Shown piece by piece: positions 54,461-62,901 of a stretch of DNA of 64,000 nucleotides (the stretch's first letter is position 1; every line of letters begins with the position of its first letter). The stretch is from Streptomyces olivochromogenes (lineage in GTDB: Bacteria > Actinomycetota > Actinomycetes > Streptomycetales > Streptomycetaceae): NCBI RefSeq assembly GCF_021538895.1, contig NZ_JADDRL010000002.1, positions 1 through 64,000 on the forward strand. Direction: 5' to 3'. Position numbers and translations under genes: made by a program. A model generated the notes under the pieces. That model saw only the letters and a list, made by a program, of their open reading frames with translations, ran no database searches and had not been told where the DNA came from.

Positions 54461-56851
54461 ATGAACGCGCCGTACGACGGTGACCGCGGCCAGGCCGCGG
54501 CCGGCTCGGGCTACCCCGAGCCGGCTCCCGAGCCTGGCCAGGTACCGCCGCAGCACGCGGCGGACATGTACCTCCAGGACGCCTACGACCAGGACCCCTA
54601 CCGGGCGCACGACCTCTCCGCCCAGGACCCGGTCGCCGAGGCGCTGTACGACCGTGCCTCGCACCCCCCGCCGCCCCCGGGCACGTACCAGCCGCAGCAG
54701 CCGCTGTACGGGCAGCCGGAGCAATCGTCCTACGCCCCCGACCCGCACGTGTGGGCCCAGACCCCGCCGCCGGAGCCCGAGCGGCCGACGAACTACCTGC
54801 CGTACGGCGACAACCCCCGTACGACCCAGTTCGTGGGCGTCGACGACCTGGTCACGCACTCCGGCGAGGAGCACCACGAGCCGGACGCCTTCGCGCACCT
54901 CTTCCGGGACCAGCAGCAGGGCGGCGGACTCCCGCCCGCCGATCCCCGCGCGGTACCGGGTCCCGCCGCCGCGCCGGGTGGCGCCCAGGGCCCTGTGGGC
55001 CAGTACCCGGCCGCCCCGCAGCAGTACGCGGCTCCTCACCACATGCCTCCGCAGCACGCGCCGGCTCCGCAGGCCGCTGCCCCGTATCCCGCGAGCGCGC
55101 CCTCGGCGGGCGGTCCCGCCGGTCCCGGCGGCCCCACGTCGGTGCCACCGTCCGCCCCGGCCCCCTCCTCCGACTCCACGTCCGCTCCCGCGGCGCACGC
55201 CGCGCCCGCGGCGAGGAAGGGCGGGCGGGCCTCGGGCCTGCTGAAGTCCAGCGCCGTGATGGCGGCGGGCACGATGGTGTCCCGGCTCACCGGCTTCATC
55301 CGCTCCGCGCTGATCGTCTCCGCGCTGGGCGTCGGCCTGCTCGGTGACACCTTCCAGGTGGCCTACCAGCTGCCGACGATGATCTACATCCTGACCGTCG
55401 GCGGCGGTCTCAACTCCGTCTTCGTGCCGCAGCTCGTGCGGGCCATGAAGGAGGACGAGGACGGCGGCGAGGCGTACGCCAACCGGCTGCTGACGCTGGT
55501 GATGGTGGCGCTCGGTGCGCTCACGGCACTCGGAATCCTCGTCGCACCCGTGCTGATCCACCTGCTGTCCCCGTCAGTGGCGGGCGATCCAGCCGCGAAC
55601 CAGGTCGGCATCACCTTCGTCCGTTACTTCCTGCCCTCGATCTTCTTCATGGGCATCCACGTGGTGATGGGTCAGATCCTCAACGCGCGTGGGAAATTCG
55701 GCGCGATGATGTGGACTCCGGTCCTGAACAACGTCGTCATCATCGTGACGCTCGGCATGTTCATCTGGGTGTACGGCACCGCCGCCGACTCCGGCATGAA
55801 GGTGACGACCATTCCGATCGAGGGGCAGCGGCTCCTCGGGATCGGCATCCTCCTCGGACTCGTCGTCCAGGCCCTGGCGATGATTCCGTACCTGCGGGAG
55901 ACCGGCTTCCGGCTCCGCCCGCGCTTCGACTGGAGAGGACACGGCCTCGGCAAGGCCGCGACGCTCGCCAAGTGGACGATCCTGTTCGTCCTCGCCAACC
56001 AGGCCGGCGCGATCGTCGTCACCCAGCTCTCCACCGCGGCCGGCAAGGCCTCGCCCGTCGACGGCACCGGCTTCGCCGCCTACGCCAACGCCCAGCTGAT
56101 CTGGGGCTTGCCACAGGCCATCATCACGGTCTCGCTGATGGCGGCCCTGCTGCCGCGCATCTCGCGCTCGGCGGCCGAGGACGACGCGGGCGCGGTCCGC
56201 GACGACATCTCGCAGGGACTGCGGACGACCGCGGTGGCGATCGTGCCCATCGCGTTCGGCTTCCTGGCTCTCGGCATCCCGATGTGCACGCTGATCTTCG
56301 GCTCCTCGGGCACCAACGAGGCGACCAACATGGGCTTCATGCTGATGGCCTTCGGCCTCGGCCTGGTCCCGTACTCCGTGCAGTACGTCGTCCTGCGGGC
56401 CTTCTACGCCTACGAGGACACGCGCACGCCCTTCTACAACACCGTCATCGTGGCCGCCGTCAACGCGAGCGCCTCGGTGCTCTGTTACTTCCTGCTCCCG
56501 GCCCGCTGGGCGGTGATCGGCATGGCCGCCGCGTACGGCCTCGCCTACGCGATCGGCGTGGGCGTCGCCTGGAAGCGCCTGAGCAAGCGGCTGGGCGGCG
56601 ACCTCGACGGCTCCCGGGTGCTGCGGACGTACGCCCGGCTGTGCATCGCCTCGGTCCCGGCCGCCCTGCTCAGTGGCGCGGCGTGCTACGGGATCGGACA
56701 CAGCCTCGGTCAGGGCGTCATCGGCTCCTTCGCGGCGCTGGTGGTCGGCGGAGCGCTCCTGCTCGGCATCTTCTTCGTCGCGGCGCGCCGCATGCGCATC
56801 GAGGAGCTCAACTCCCTCGTCGGCATGGTGCGCGGGCGTCTGGGGCGCTGA
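54461..56851 (+). CDS. murJ: Lipid II flippase MurJ (MviN)
   Basis: The 796-residue protein has a 245-residue Pro/Gln/Tyr-rich head, probably cytoplasmic and disordered, then about 14 membrane helices. AGTMVSRLTGFIRSALIV at the start of the core and QVAYQLPTMIYILTVGGGL with the conserved Arg and Asn positions match MurJ, which moves lipid II across the membrane. AGGTGGGG precedes ATG 54461. It lies between DUF6049 and a pseudokinase gene, and the pseudokinase may regulate it. Confidence 0.95.
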   Translation: MNAPYDGDRGQAAAGSGYPEPAPEPGQVPPQHAADMYLQDAYDQDPYRAHDLSAQDPVAEALYDRASHPPPPPGTYQPQQPLYGQPEQSSYAPDPHVWAQTPPPEPERPTNYLPYGDNPRTTQFVGVDDLVTHSGEEHHEPDAFAHLFRDQQQGGGLPPADPRAVPGPAAAPGGAQGPVGQYPAAPQQYAAPHHMPPQHAPAPQAAAPYPASAPSAGGPAGPGGPTSVPPSAPAPSSDSTSAPAAHAAPAARKGGRASGLLKSSAVMAAGTMVSRLTGFIRSALIVSALGVGLLGDTFQVAYQLPTMIYILTVGGGLNSVFVPQLVRAMKEDEDGGEAYANRLLTLVMVALGALTALGILVAPVLIHLLSPSVAGDPAANQVGITFVRYFLPSIFFMGIHVVMGQILNARGKFGAMMWTPVLNNVVIIVTLGMFIWVYGTAADSGMKVTTIPIEGQRLLGIGILLGLVVQALAMIPYLRETGFRLRPRFDWRGHGLGKAATLAKWTILFVLANQAGAIVVTQLSTAAGKASPVDGTGFAAYANAQLIWGLPQAIITVSLMAALLPRISRSAAEDDAGAVRDDISQGLRTTAVAIVPIAFGFLALGIPMCTLIFGSSGTNEATNMGFMLMAFGLGLVPYSVQYVVLRAFYAYEDTRTPFYNTVIVAAVNASASVLCYFLLPARWAVIGMAAAYGLAYAIGVGVAWKRLSKRLGGDLDGSRVLRTYARLCIASVPAALLSGAACYGIGHSLGQGVIGSFAALVVGGALLLGIFFVAARRMRIEELNSLVGMVRGRLGR

Positions 56852-56969
56852 GGCGGGGGTAAGCGCACAACCATCGTCCGCCGCCGCGTGTCGTGCATAG
56901 CGGCAGACTGTGGGCACAATTGGTTTCGGCGTCGGACAGCGTGCAACGGATGGGGAGGCAGGGACGACG

Positions 56970-58664
56970 GTGGCGGAACGCAGCACGGCTGCCGTCGACG
57001 TGGCAGACAACAGCGGTGACGAGCCGCTGACCGCCAAGGCGGACCAGTCCACGGCCGACGGGGTGGCCCAGAACCCGGAGCGGGACACGGACAGCGACGA
57101 GGCACAGGGGAGCGGCGGGACGGACGGTCCCGGTACGGCCTCACCTCCCGAACTGCACAGTGGTCACAAGCTCGCCAGGCGCTACCGCCTGGAGGAGTGC
57201 GTCACCCGTCTGGACGGATTCAGCAGTTGGCGAGCGGTCGACGAGAAACTCCGTCGCGCCGTAGGCGTCCATGTCCTGCCCGCGGAACACGTGCGGGCGC
57301 GTTCGGTACTGGCCGCGGCCCGGTCCTCCGCGCTGCTGGGCGACCCGCGCTTCGTCCAGGTCCTGGATGCCGTCGAGGAGAACGACCTCGTCTATGTCGT
57401 CCACGAGTGGCTGCCCGACGCGACCGAGTTGAGCACCCTGCTCTCCTCCGGGACGATGGAGCCGCACGACGCCTACCAGATGGTGAGCCAGGTGTCCTCC
57501 GCCATGGCCGCCGCCCACCGCGAGGGCCTCGCGCATCTGCGGCTCAACCCCAATGCCGTACTGCGGGCTTCGACCGGTCAGTGGCGCATCCGCGGCCTGG
57601 CCGTGAACGCCGCGCTGCGCGGCATCAGCTCCGACACCCCCCAGCGCGCCGACACCGAGGCGATCGGCGCCCTGCTGTACGCCGCGCTGACCCAGCGGTG
57701 GCCGTACGAGAGCGACGCCTACGGCCTGTCCGGACTGCCCAAGGACATCGGGCTCATCGCGCCGGACCAGGTGCGAGCGGGTGTCCACCGCGGCCTGTCC
57801 GAGCTCGCGATGCGCGCGCTCGTCAACGACGGCGCCACCGCCTCCCGGCACGAGTCCGCGTGCACCACGCCGGAGGAGCTGGTGAAGGCGATCGGCGAGA
57901 TGCCGCGCATCCGCCCGCCGGAGCCGGCGTTCACGGCACCGCCGGAGTACCAGCGCACGACGTACCAGCAGGGCACCTACGGCCGCCCGGCCCCGCACCC
58001 CGGCGTCACGCAGCCCCTCACGCCCCCTCCACCGCCGCTGCAGAGCCGGACGGGCAAGGCCCTCAAGTGGGCGGTCTCCGCCCTCCTGATCGCCGCTCTG
58101 GGCCTCGGCAGCTGGCAGCTCGCGGACGCCCTGATGAACCAGAGCAACAAGTCCGACGACACGAACAAGACGCAGACGTCGGACGGCGGCGACAAGACCC
58201 CGAAGAAGCCGGCCAGTCAGCCGATCGCCATCGCAAGCGCCCACGACTTCGACCCGTTCGGGGACAAGTCCGAGAAGCCGGCCGACATAAGCAAGGTCTA
58301 CGACGGCAGCACGGCCACGTACTGGCAGACGGACTTCTACAAGGGTGCGAATTTCGGCAACCTGAAGCCGGGCCTCGGCGTCATCCTGGACCTCGGCAAG
58401 GTCCAGGACGTCGGCAAGGTGACGGTTACCTTCATGGGGGACACGGCGGTCGAGCTCCGTTCCGCGGGCCCGGACGCGAACTCCCAGCCCTCGTCGTTCG
58501 ACTCCTTCACGCAGGTGGCCCAGGGGTCGGGGCAGTCGGTGGTGCTCAAGCCCGGCAAGACCGTCAAGACCCGGTACCTCCTGGTGTGGCTCACCAAGCT
58601 GCCCTTGCAGCCCGACGAGGGCACCTACCGAGGCAGAGTGGCGGACATCAAGGTGACCAGCTAG
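56970..58664 (+). CDS. Membrane-anchored pseudokinase next to MurJ
   Basis: The 564-residue protein has a Ser/Thr-kinase-like domain (about residues 70-330), one membrane helix (about 370-392) and an external domain of about 140 residues with a discoidin-like pattern. Catalysis looks impossible: the VAIK Lys is replaced (VGVHVL), the HRD loop reads HLRLNPNAVL, and DFG is replaced by RGLAVN. In M. tuberculosis the same kind of pseudokinase is the C-terminal part of MviN (Rv3910), where it binds FhaA after phosphorylation by PknB. GTG 56970, with GGGGAGG upstream, is preferred over 56910. Confidence 0.87.
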   Translation: MAERSTAAVDVADNSGDEPLTAKADQSTADGVAQNPERDTDSDEAQGSGGTDGPGTASPPELHSGHKLARRYRLEECVTRLDGFSSWRAVDEKLRRAVGVHVLPAEHVRARSVLAAARSSALLGDPRFVQVLDAVEENDLVYVVHEWLPDATELSTLLSSGTMEPHDAYQMVSQVSSAMAAAHREGLAHLRLNPNAVLRASTGQWRIRGLAVNAALRGISSDTPQRADTEAIGALLYAALTQRWPYESDAYGLSGLPKDIGLIAPDQVRAGVHRGLSELAMRALVNDGATASRHESACTTPEELVKAIGEMPRIRPPEPAFTAPPEYQRTTYQQGTYGRPAPHPGVTQPLTPPPPPLQSRTGKALKWAVSALLIAALGLGSWQLADALMNQSNKSDDTNKTQTSDGGDKTPKKPASQPIAIASAHDFDPFGDKSEKPADISKVYDGSTATYWQTDFYKGANFGNLKPGLGVILDLGKVQDVGKVTVTFMGDTAVELRSAGPDANSQPSSFDSFTQVAQGSGQSVVLKPGKTVKTRYLLVWLTKLPLQPDEGTYRGRVADIKVTS

Positions 58665-58685
58665 GTTGCCCCCAGGGAGGGGCCG

Positions 58686-59411
58686 ATGGCAGATGCCGCC
58701 GGATACGGCGACGCAAAGGACGAGGATCTGCTCGCCCGTCACGTCGAGGGGGATCCCGACGCCTTCGGTGAGATCGTGCGGAGGCACCGGGATCGGCTCT
58801 GGGCAGTGGCGCTGCGGACGCTGGGGGACCGGGAGGAGGCCGCTGACGCGGTCCAGGACGCCCTCGTGTCCGCGTACCGGGCAGCCCACACCTTCCGGGG
58901 CCAGTCGGCCGTCACGACCTGGCTGCACCGGATCACGGTGAACGCCTGCCTGGACCGCGCCCGCAAGGCGGCCTCCCGGAAGACGGCTCCCGTGGACGAC
59001 ACCGAGCGTCTGGAGCAGCTGCTGGAGCCGCACGAGTCGGCCGAGGCACCCGCCGAGCGGAACGATCTGCACCGCCAGCTCCTGGAAGCCCTGGGCACCC
59101 TTCCGCACGACCAGCGGGCGGCCCTGGTCCTGGTGGACATGCAGGGCTACCCCGTCGCCGAGGCGGCTCGCATCCTCGACGTCCCGACGGGCACGGTGAA
59201 GAGCCGCTGCGCTCGGGGCAGAGCCAAACTGCTCCCACTCATCTCCCATCTACGGCCGGAAATCTCCGGTGACGAGAAGAAGGAGGACCCGGCACGGAAC
59301 CGGGCGCCGGGGACATCCGTCCCACCGGCAGCGGGACCTCGCCACGGAGGTTCACACGGGACAGGGCCGAGCGATTCAGCCGCAGTGAAGGGCGGAGGTG
59401 GGCGAGCGTGA
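58686..59411 (+). CDS. sigM: ECF sigma factor, mycobacterial SigM-like
   Basis: The 241-residue protein has sigma-70 region 2 (residues about 10-90, FGEIVRRHRDRLWAVALRTL and DALVSAYRAAHTFRGQ) and region 4 (about 120-185, LPHDQRAALVLVDMQGYPVA, then VPTGTVKSRCARGRAKL). It is the homologue of mycobacterial SigM by position (before anti-sigma, trxB and trxA); S. coelicolor sigma-M elsewhere shares the name but is different. Its last 45 residues are Pro/Gly-rich. The stop overlaps the anti-sigma start by 4 nt, so the two are made together. Confidence 0.93.
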   Translation: MADAAGYGDAKDEDLLARHVEGDPDAFGEIVRRHRDRLWAVALRTLGDREEAADAVQDALVSAYRAAHTFRGQSAVTTWLHRITVNACLDRARKAASRKTAPVDDTERLEQLLEPHESAEAPAERNDLHRQLLEALGTLPHDQRAALVLVDMQGYPVAEAARILDVPTGTVKSRCARGRAKLLPLISHLRPEISGDEKKEDPARNRAPGTSVPPAAGPRHGGSHGTGPSDSAAVKGGGGRA

Positions 59412-60343
59412 CTTCCACGACGGACACGACCGGGCACCCGGACGTCGCCGAGATCTCCGACCTCACCGAAGGCCTGCTCCCGCCCACGCGCAGCAGCGAG
59501 GTACGGCGTCATCTGGACGAGTGCGAACTGTGCACGGACGTCCATGCCTCTCTGGAGGAGATCCGGGGCCTGCTGGGCACCATGCCGGGCCCGGCACCCA
59601 TGCCCGCCGACATCGCGGGCCGTATCGATGCCGCCCTCGCCGCCGAGGCACTGCTGAGCGCCACCGCGCCGGAGTCCGTGGACGCACCGGCCTCGGTCTC
59701 CGCTTCCTCCGGGCTGTCCGCCGAGGGCGGCGATGCTCGTGTTTCACGTGAAACATCGGCTCCGGTCGACCGGCCTGCCGGACGCCCGCACGCGACCACC
59801 GGCCCGGGACGCAAGGATCGGGGACGCGGCCGCCGCCGCAGGACGGCCGTCCTGGGCGCCGTCCTCACCGCTGCCGTCCTGGGGGCCGGAACCCTGTTCC
59901 TGCAGTCCCTGAGCGACGACACGTCCCATACGACGGCACACGGCGAGCAGACCAGCGCCACCTTTTCCGGCAGCCCCCTCAAGGGGCAGGTCACGGATCT
60001 CCTCACCACGAAGAAGAGCTCGCCGCGCGCTTCCGGCAGCCAGAGGCCGCACGTGGGCATCGAGTCCGAGACGGACGGTCCAGGATCGACCGCGACCGCG
60101 AACACCCTGATCCAGCCCTCCGTCCCGATCCCGGACTGTGTCCGGGACGGCCTCAACGGCAAGGGTGAGGTCCTCGGCGCCAAGACGGGGATGTACGACG
60201 GGAAGGAGGCGTACCTCGTCGTGCTGCCCGATGCCACGGACACCACCCGGGTCACCGCCTACGTCGTCGACGCCGCCTGCATGAACCAGCAGCCCGTCTC
60301 GCCCGGCAAGGTACTGCTGAAGCAGTCCTTCGCACGCCCCTGA
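59408..60343 (+). CDS. Anti-sigma factor partnered with SigM
   Basis: The 311-residue protein starts at GTG 59408, overlapping the sigma stop. Residues 10-50 contain RRHLDECELCTDV, a HX3CX2C zinc-finger anti-sigma motif of the ZAS type, which binds and inhibits the partner ECF sigma. A central helix (about residues 150-170) is a possible membrane segment, and the rest is extracellular-like with few recognisable motifs. A perfect ParB box at 59741-59754 lies in the frame and is read as RVSRET. Confidence 0.87.
   Translation: MTSTTDTTGHPDVAEISDLTEGLLPPTRSSEVRRHLDECELCTDVHASLEEIRGLLGTMPGPAPMPADIAGRIDAALAAEALLSATAPESVDAPASVSASSGLSAEGGDARVSRETSAPVDRPAGRPHATTGPGRKDRGRGRRRRTAVLGAVLTAAVLGAGTLFLQSLSDDTSHTTAHGEQTSATFSGSPLKGQVTDLLTTKKSSPRASGSQRPHVGIESETDGPGSTATANTLIQPSVPIPDCVRDGLNGKGEVLGAKTGMYDGKEAYLVVLPDATDTTRVTAYVVDAACMNQQPVSPGKVLLKQSFARP
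59741..59754. other. Perfect parS inside the anti-sigma coding sequence
   Basis: GTTTCACGTGAAAC is read in frame as V-S-R-E-T within the anti-sigma gene; it falls in a Ser/Ala/Pro-rich linker where such codons would cost little. It has no extended palindrome. Confidence 0.93.
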
Positions 60344-60430
60344 TCCGGGTCCCCGCGGCGCGACTTCCTTTCCCTCGTCCCCAGCCGGATATCCGTGCGG
60401 TGTGACGTCCCCCGTGCGCCCGGACACAGC

Positions 60431-60457
60431 GGGAATGCGGGCCCCGTAGGATCCGTT
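60431..60457 (+). promoter_or_regulatory. SigR-type promoter for trxB-trxA
   Basis: GGGAAT (60431-60436), an 18-bp spacer and GTT (60455-60457) match the SigR (thiol stress) consensus. SigR control of trxBA is established in S. coelicolor. The start of transcription should lie about 65 nt before the trxB GTG. Confidence 0.88.
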
Positions 60458-60528
60458 GGGTGGGGTGAGAGTCCCGGAAGGGACTCACACCTGTCGACTG
60501 ACACAGAGCAGAGACGAGGAATCAAGCC

Positions 60529-61497
60529 GTGAGCGACGTCCGTAACGTGATCATCATCGGCTCCGGGCCCGCCGGCTACACGGCGGCGCTCTACACCGCG
60601 CGCGCGTCGCTGAAGCCTCTGGTGTTCGAGGGGGCTGTCACGGCGGGCGGTGCCCTGATGAACACCACCGAGGTGGAGAACTTCCCGGGCTTCCGCGACG
60701 GCATCATGGGCCCCGACCTCATGGACAACATGCGCGCCCAGGCCGAGCGCTTCGGCGCCGAGCTGGTCCCCGACGACGTCGTCTCCGTCGACCTGAGCGG
60801 TGAGATCAAGACCGTCACGGACACCGCGGGCACGGTCCACAAGGCGAAGGCCGTCATCGTCACCACCGGCTCGCAGCACCGCAAGCTGGGCCTGCCGAAC
60901 GAGGACGCGCTCTCCGGCCGTGGTGTCTCCTGGTGTGCCACCTGTGACGGCTTCTTCTTCAAGGACCAGGACATCGCCGTGATCGGTGGCGGTGACACCG
61001 CGATGGAGGAAGCCACCTTCCTCTCGCGGTTCGCCAAGTCCGTGACGATCGTCCACCGCCGGGACAGCCTGCGCGCCTCCAAGGCGATGCAGGAGCGCGC
61101 CTTCGCCGACCCGAAGATCAAGTTCGTCTGGGACAGCGAGGTCGCGGAGGTCCAGGGCGAGCAGAAGCTGTCCGGTCTGAAGCTCCGCAACGTCAAGACC
61201 GGTGAGCTCTCCGACCTGCCGGTGACGGGTCTGTTCATCGCGATCGGCCACGACCCGCGCACCGAGCTGTTCAAGGGCCAGCTCGACCTGGACGAGGAGG
61301 GCTACCTGAAGGTCGCCTCGCCCTCCACCCGCACCAACCTCACGGGTGTCTTCGCCGCCGGTGACGTGGTCGACCACACCTACCGCCAGGCGATCACCGC
61401 GGCCGGCACCGGCTGCTCCGCCGCTCTCGACGCCGAGCGCTTCCTCTCCGCCCTGGCGGACGAGGAGAACGCCGAGCCCGAGAAGACCTCTGTCTGA
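60529..61497 (+). CDS. trxB: Thioredoxin reductase
   Basis: The 322-residue flavoenzyme transfers electrons from NADPH to thioredoxin. [20 protein letters not shown] is the FAD site, [11 protein letters not shown] carries the redox [18 protein letters not shown] the NADPH site and [20 protein letters not shown] the C-terminal FAD site. GTG 60529 has GACGAGGA upstream. First gene of trxB-trxA (42 nt apart), behind a SigR promoter. Confidence 0.98.
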   Translation: MSDVRNVIIIGSGPAGYTAALYTARASLKPLVFEGAVTAGGALMNTTEVENFPGFRDGIMGPDLMDNMRAQAERFGAELVPDDVVSVDLSGEIKTVTDTAGTVHKAKAVIVTTGSQHRKLGLPNEDALSGRGVSWCATCDGFFFKDQDIAVIGGGDTAMEEATFLSRFAKSVTIVHRRDSLRASKAMQERAFADPKIKFVWDSEVAEVQGEQKLSGLKLRNVKTGELSDLPVTGLFIAIGHDPRTELFKGQLDLDEEGYLKVASPSTRTNLTGVFAAGDVVDHTYRQAITAAGTGCSAALDAERFLSALADEENAEPEKTSV

Positions 61498-61539
61498 CCC
61501 CCTTCCGCCTCACCGCACGATCAAGTTAAGGAGCCCGCC

Positions 61540-61872
61540 GTGGCCGGCACCCTGAAGAATGTGACCGACGATTCCTTCGAGCAGGATGTCCTCAAGAGCG
61601 ACAAGCCCGTCCTGGTGGACTTCTGGGCCGCCTGGTGCGGTCCGTGCCGCCAGATCGCTCCCTCGCTGGAGGCCATCGCGGCCGAGCACGGCGACAAGAT
61701 CGAGATCGTCAAGCTCAACATCGACGAGAACCCGGGTACGGCTGCCAAGTACGGCGTCATGTCCATCCCGACCCTGAACGTGTACCAGGGCGGCGAGGTC
61801 GCGAAGACCATCGTCGGCGCCAAGCCCAAGGCCGCGATCGAGCGCGACCTGGCGGAGTTCATCGCCGAGTGA
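61540..61872 (+). CDS. trxA: Thioredoxin
   Basis: The 110-residue protein has the thioredoxin fold with active site AAWCGPCRQ, the buried Asp of VDFWAAW, and the cis-Pro in MSIPTLNVY. It receives electrons from TrxB and reduces disulphides. GTG 61540 follows TTAAGGAG. Last gene of the operon; a parS site and a terminator follow immediately. Confidence 0.97.
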   Translation: MAGTLKNVTDDSFEQDVLKSDKPVLVDFWAAWCGPCRQIAPSLEAIAAEHGDKIEIVKLNIDENPGTAAKYGVMSIPTLNVYQGGEVAKTIVGAKPKAAIERDLAEFIAE

Positions 61873-61873
61873 C

Positions 61874-61887
61874 GTTTCACGTGAAAC
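61874..61887. other. Perfect parS next to the trxA terminator
   Basis: GTTTCACGTGAAAC starts 2 nt after the trxA stop and ends 2 nt before the hairpin at 61889. Confidence 0.95.
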
Positions 61888-61888
61888 A

Positions 61889-61922
61889 CGAATGGGCCAA
61901 CCCGACCGGGTTGGCCCATTCG
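61889..61922. terminator. Intrinsic terminator after trxA
   Basis: CGAATGGGCCAACCCG pairs perfectly with CGGGTTGGCCCATTCG over AC (effectively a 4-nt loop), followed by CTTTG. It can also end the minus-strand acetyltransferase, whose stop is at 61940. Confidence 0.88.
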
Positions 61923-61939
61923 CTTTGAGGGGCTGCGGC

Positions 61940-62557
61940 CTAGAGGGGGCGCAGCACTGGTTCCTTCTGTACGGCTCCCAGCAGCCGGTCGATCGCCAGC
62001 TCCACGTCTTCCTTCCAGGAGAGCGTCGACCGCAGCTCCAGCCGCAGCCGCGGGTGCTTGGGATGCTGCCGGACGGTCTTGAAGCCCACGGCCAGGAGGT
62101 GGTCGGCGGGCAGCAGACAGGCGGGCTCCTTCCAGCGGGCGTCACCGAACGCCTCGATGGCCTTGAATCCGCGTCGCAGCAGATCCTTCGCCACCGTCTG
62201 GACCATCACCCGGCCGAGCCCCTGGCCCTGATAGCCGGGCAGGATGAAGCCGGTGATCAGCTGCACGGCGTCCGATGAGACGGGACTCGTGGGGAACGCC
62301 GTGGAGCGGGGAACGTAGGCGGGCGGGGCGTAGAGCACGAAGCCCACCGGTGCGTCGTCGACGTAGACCACACGGCCGCAGGATCCCCAGTCCAGCAGGA
62401 CCGCGGAGATCCAGGACTCCTTCTCCAGGGCGGGTGTGCCCGCCCTTACCGCGGCCTCGCCGCTGACGGGGTCGAGCTCCCAGAAGACACACGAGCGACA
62501 GCGGTTGGGAAGGTCCTGAAGGTTGTCCAGCGTGAGCGGTACAAGCCGGCGCCCCAT
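61940..62557 (-). CDS. GNAT acetyltransferase
   Basis: The 205-residue protein has a GNAT fold with GFILPGYQGQGLGRVMVQTV (acetyl-CoA loop) and an N-terminal CRSCVFWELDP segment with two Cys. Substrate unknown. It is conserved between trxA and parB in streptomycetes. GAGG 10 nt before ATG 62557 sets the start; the longer frame to 62719 reads Arg-rich sequence. A second, shorter reading frame overlaps its 5' end. Confidence 0.85.
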   Translation of the reverse strand: MGRRLVPLTLDNLQDLPNRCRSCVFWELDPVSGEAAVRAGTPALEKESWISAVLLDWGSCGRVVYVDDAPVGFVLYAPPAYVPRSTAFPTSPVSSDAVQLITGFILPGYQGQGLGRVMVQTVAKDLLRRGFKAIEAFGDARWKEPACLLPADHLLAVGFKTVRQHPKHPRLRLELRSTLSWKEDVELAIDRLLGAVQKEPVLRPL

Positions 62558-62703
62558 GAAGGCTGTTCCTCGCTTCCTATGCCCGTAGCCCCGCGAGCGG
62601 CTGTCAGTGCGCTGCGCTCTCTGAGCAGACTGCCGACGAACCCGCCGACCGCGCCCAGCCCGAGGCCCGCCCCCACCAGTCCGGTGCGGCTCATCGATCG
62701 CAT
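62446..62703 (-). CDS. Possible small hydrophobic protein overlapping the acetyltransferase start
   Basis: An 85-codon frame with GGGAGG eight nt before ATG 62703. The first 40 residues are Gly/Val/Leu-rich (GLVGAGLGLGAVGGFVGSLL), a possible membrane helix, with typical third-position bias; the second half overlaps the acetyltransferase gene in another frame and looks less convincing. It may be a real overlapping gene, a short leader for translational coupling, or a longer upstream gene that has lost its end. Confidence 0.35.
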   Translation of the reverse strand: MRSMSRTGLVGAGLGLGAVGGFVGSLLRERSALTAARGATGIGSEEQPSWGAGLYRSRWTTFRTFPTAVARVSSGSSTPSAARPR

Positions 62704-62802
62704 GGCCCCCGCCTCCCACTCAGAGGTTGCTGCCAGGTGGATGCGCCATACCCGCTCGCATCGTATCCACCAAGCGATTCCATCGATACCGACTAAAAGC
62801 AA

Positions 62803-62845
62803 AGAGCGGACCGTGTTCCGGTACACACCGGACACGATCCGCTCT
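62803..62845 (-). terminator. Terminator after parB
   Basis: AGAGCGGA and TCCGCTCT frame a long stem with a CGTGT/ACACG and CCGGT/ACCGG core, one mismatch and one bulged T. On the minus strand it is followed by TTTGCTTTTAG. It lies 57 nt after the parB stop and should end the parAB transcript. Confidence 0.75.
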
Positions 62846-62901
62846 CCTCCGGCCGATCGGGCGAAGCCGTTCGGCGTGGACCGATCAGAGCCGACCGAGG
62901 C

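Noticed and set aside
52078..54462. 794-codon minus-strand frame opposite DUF6049
   Set aside because: Antisense shadow of a gene with signal peptide and membrane anchor; low-complexity sequence.
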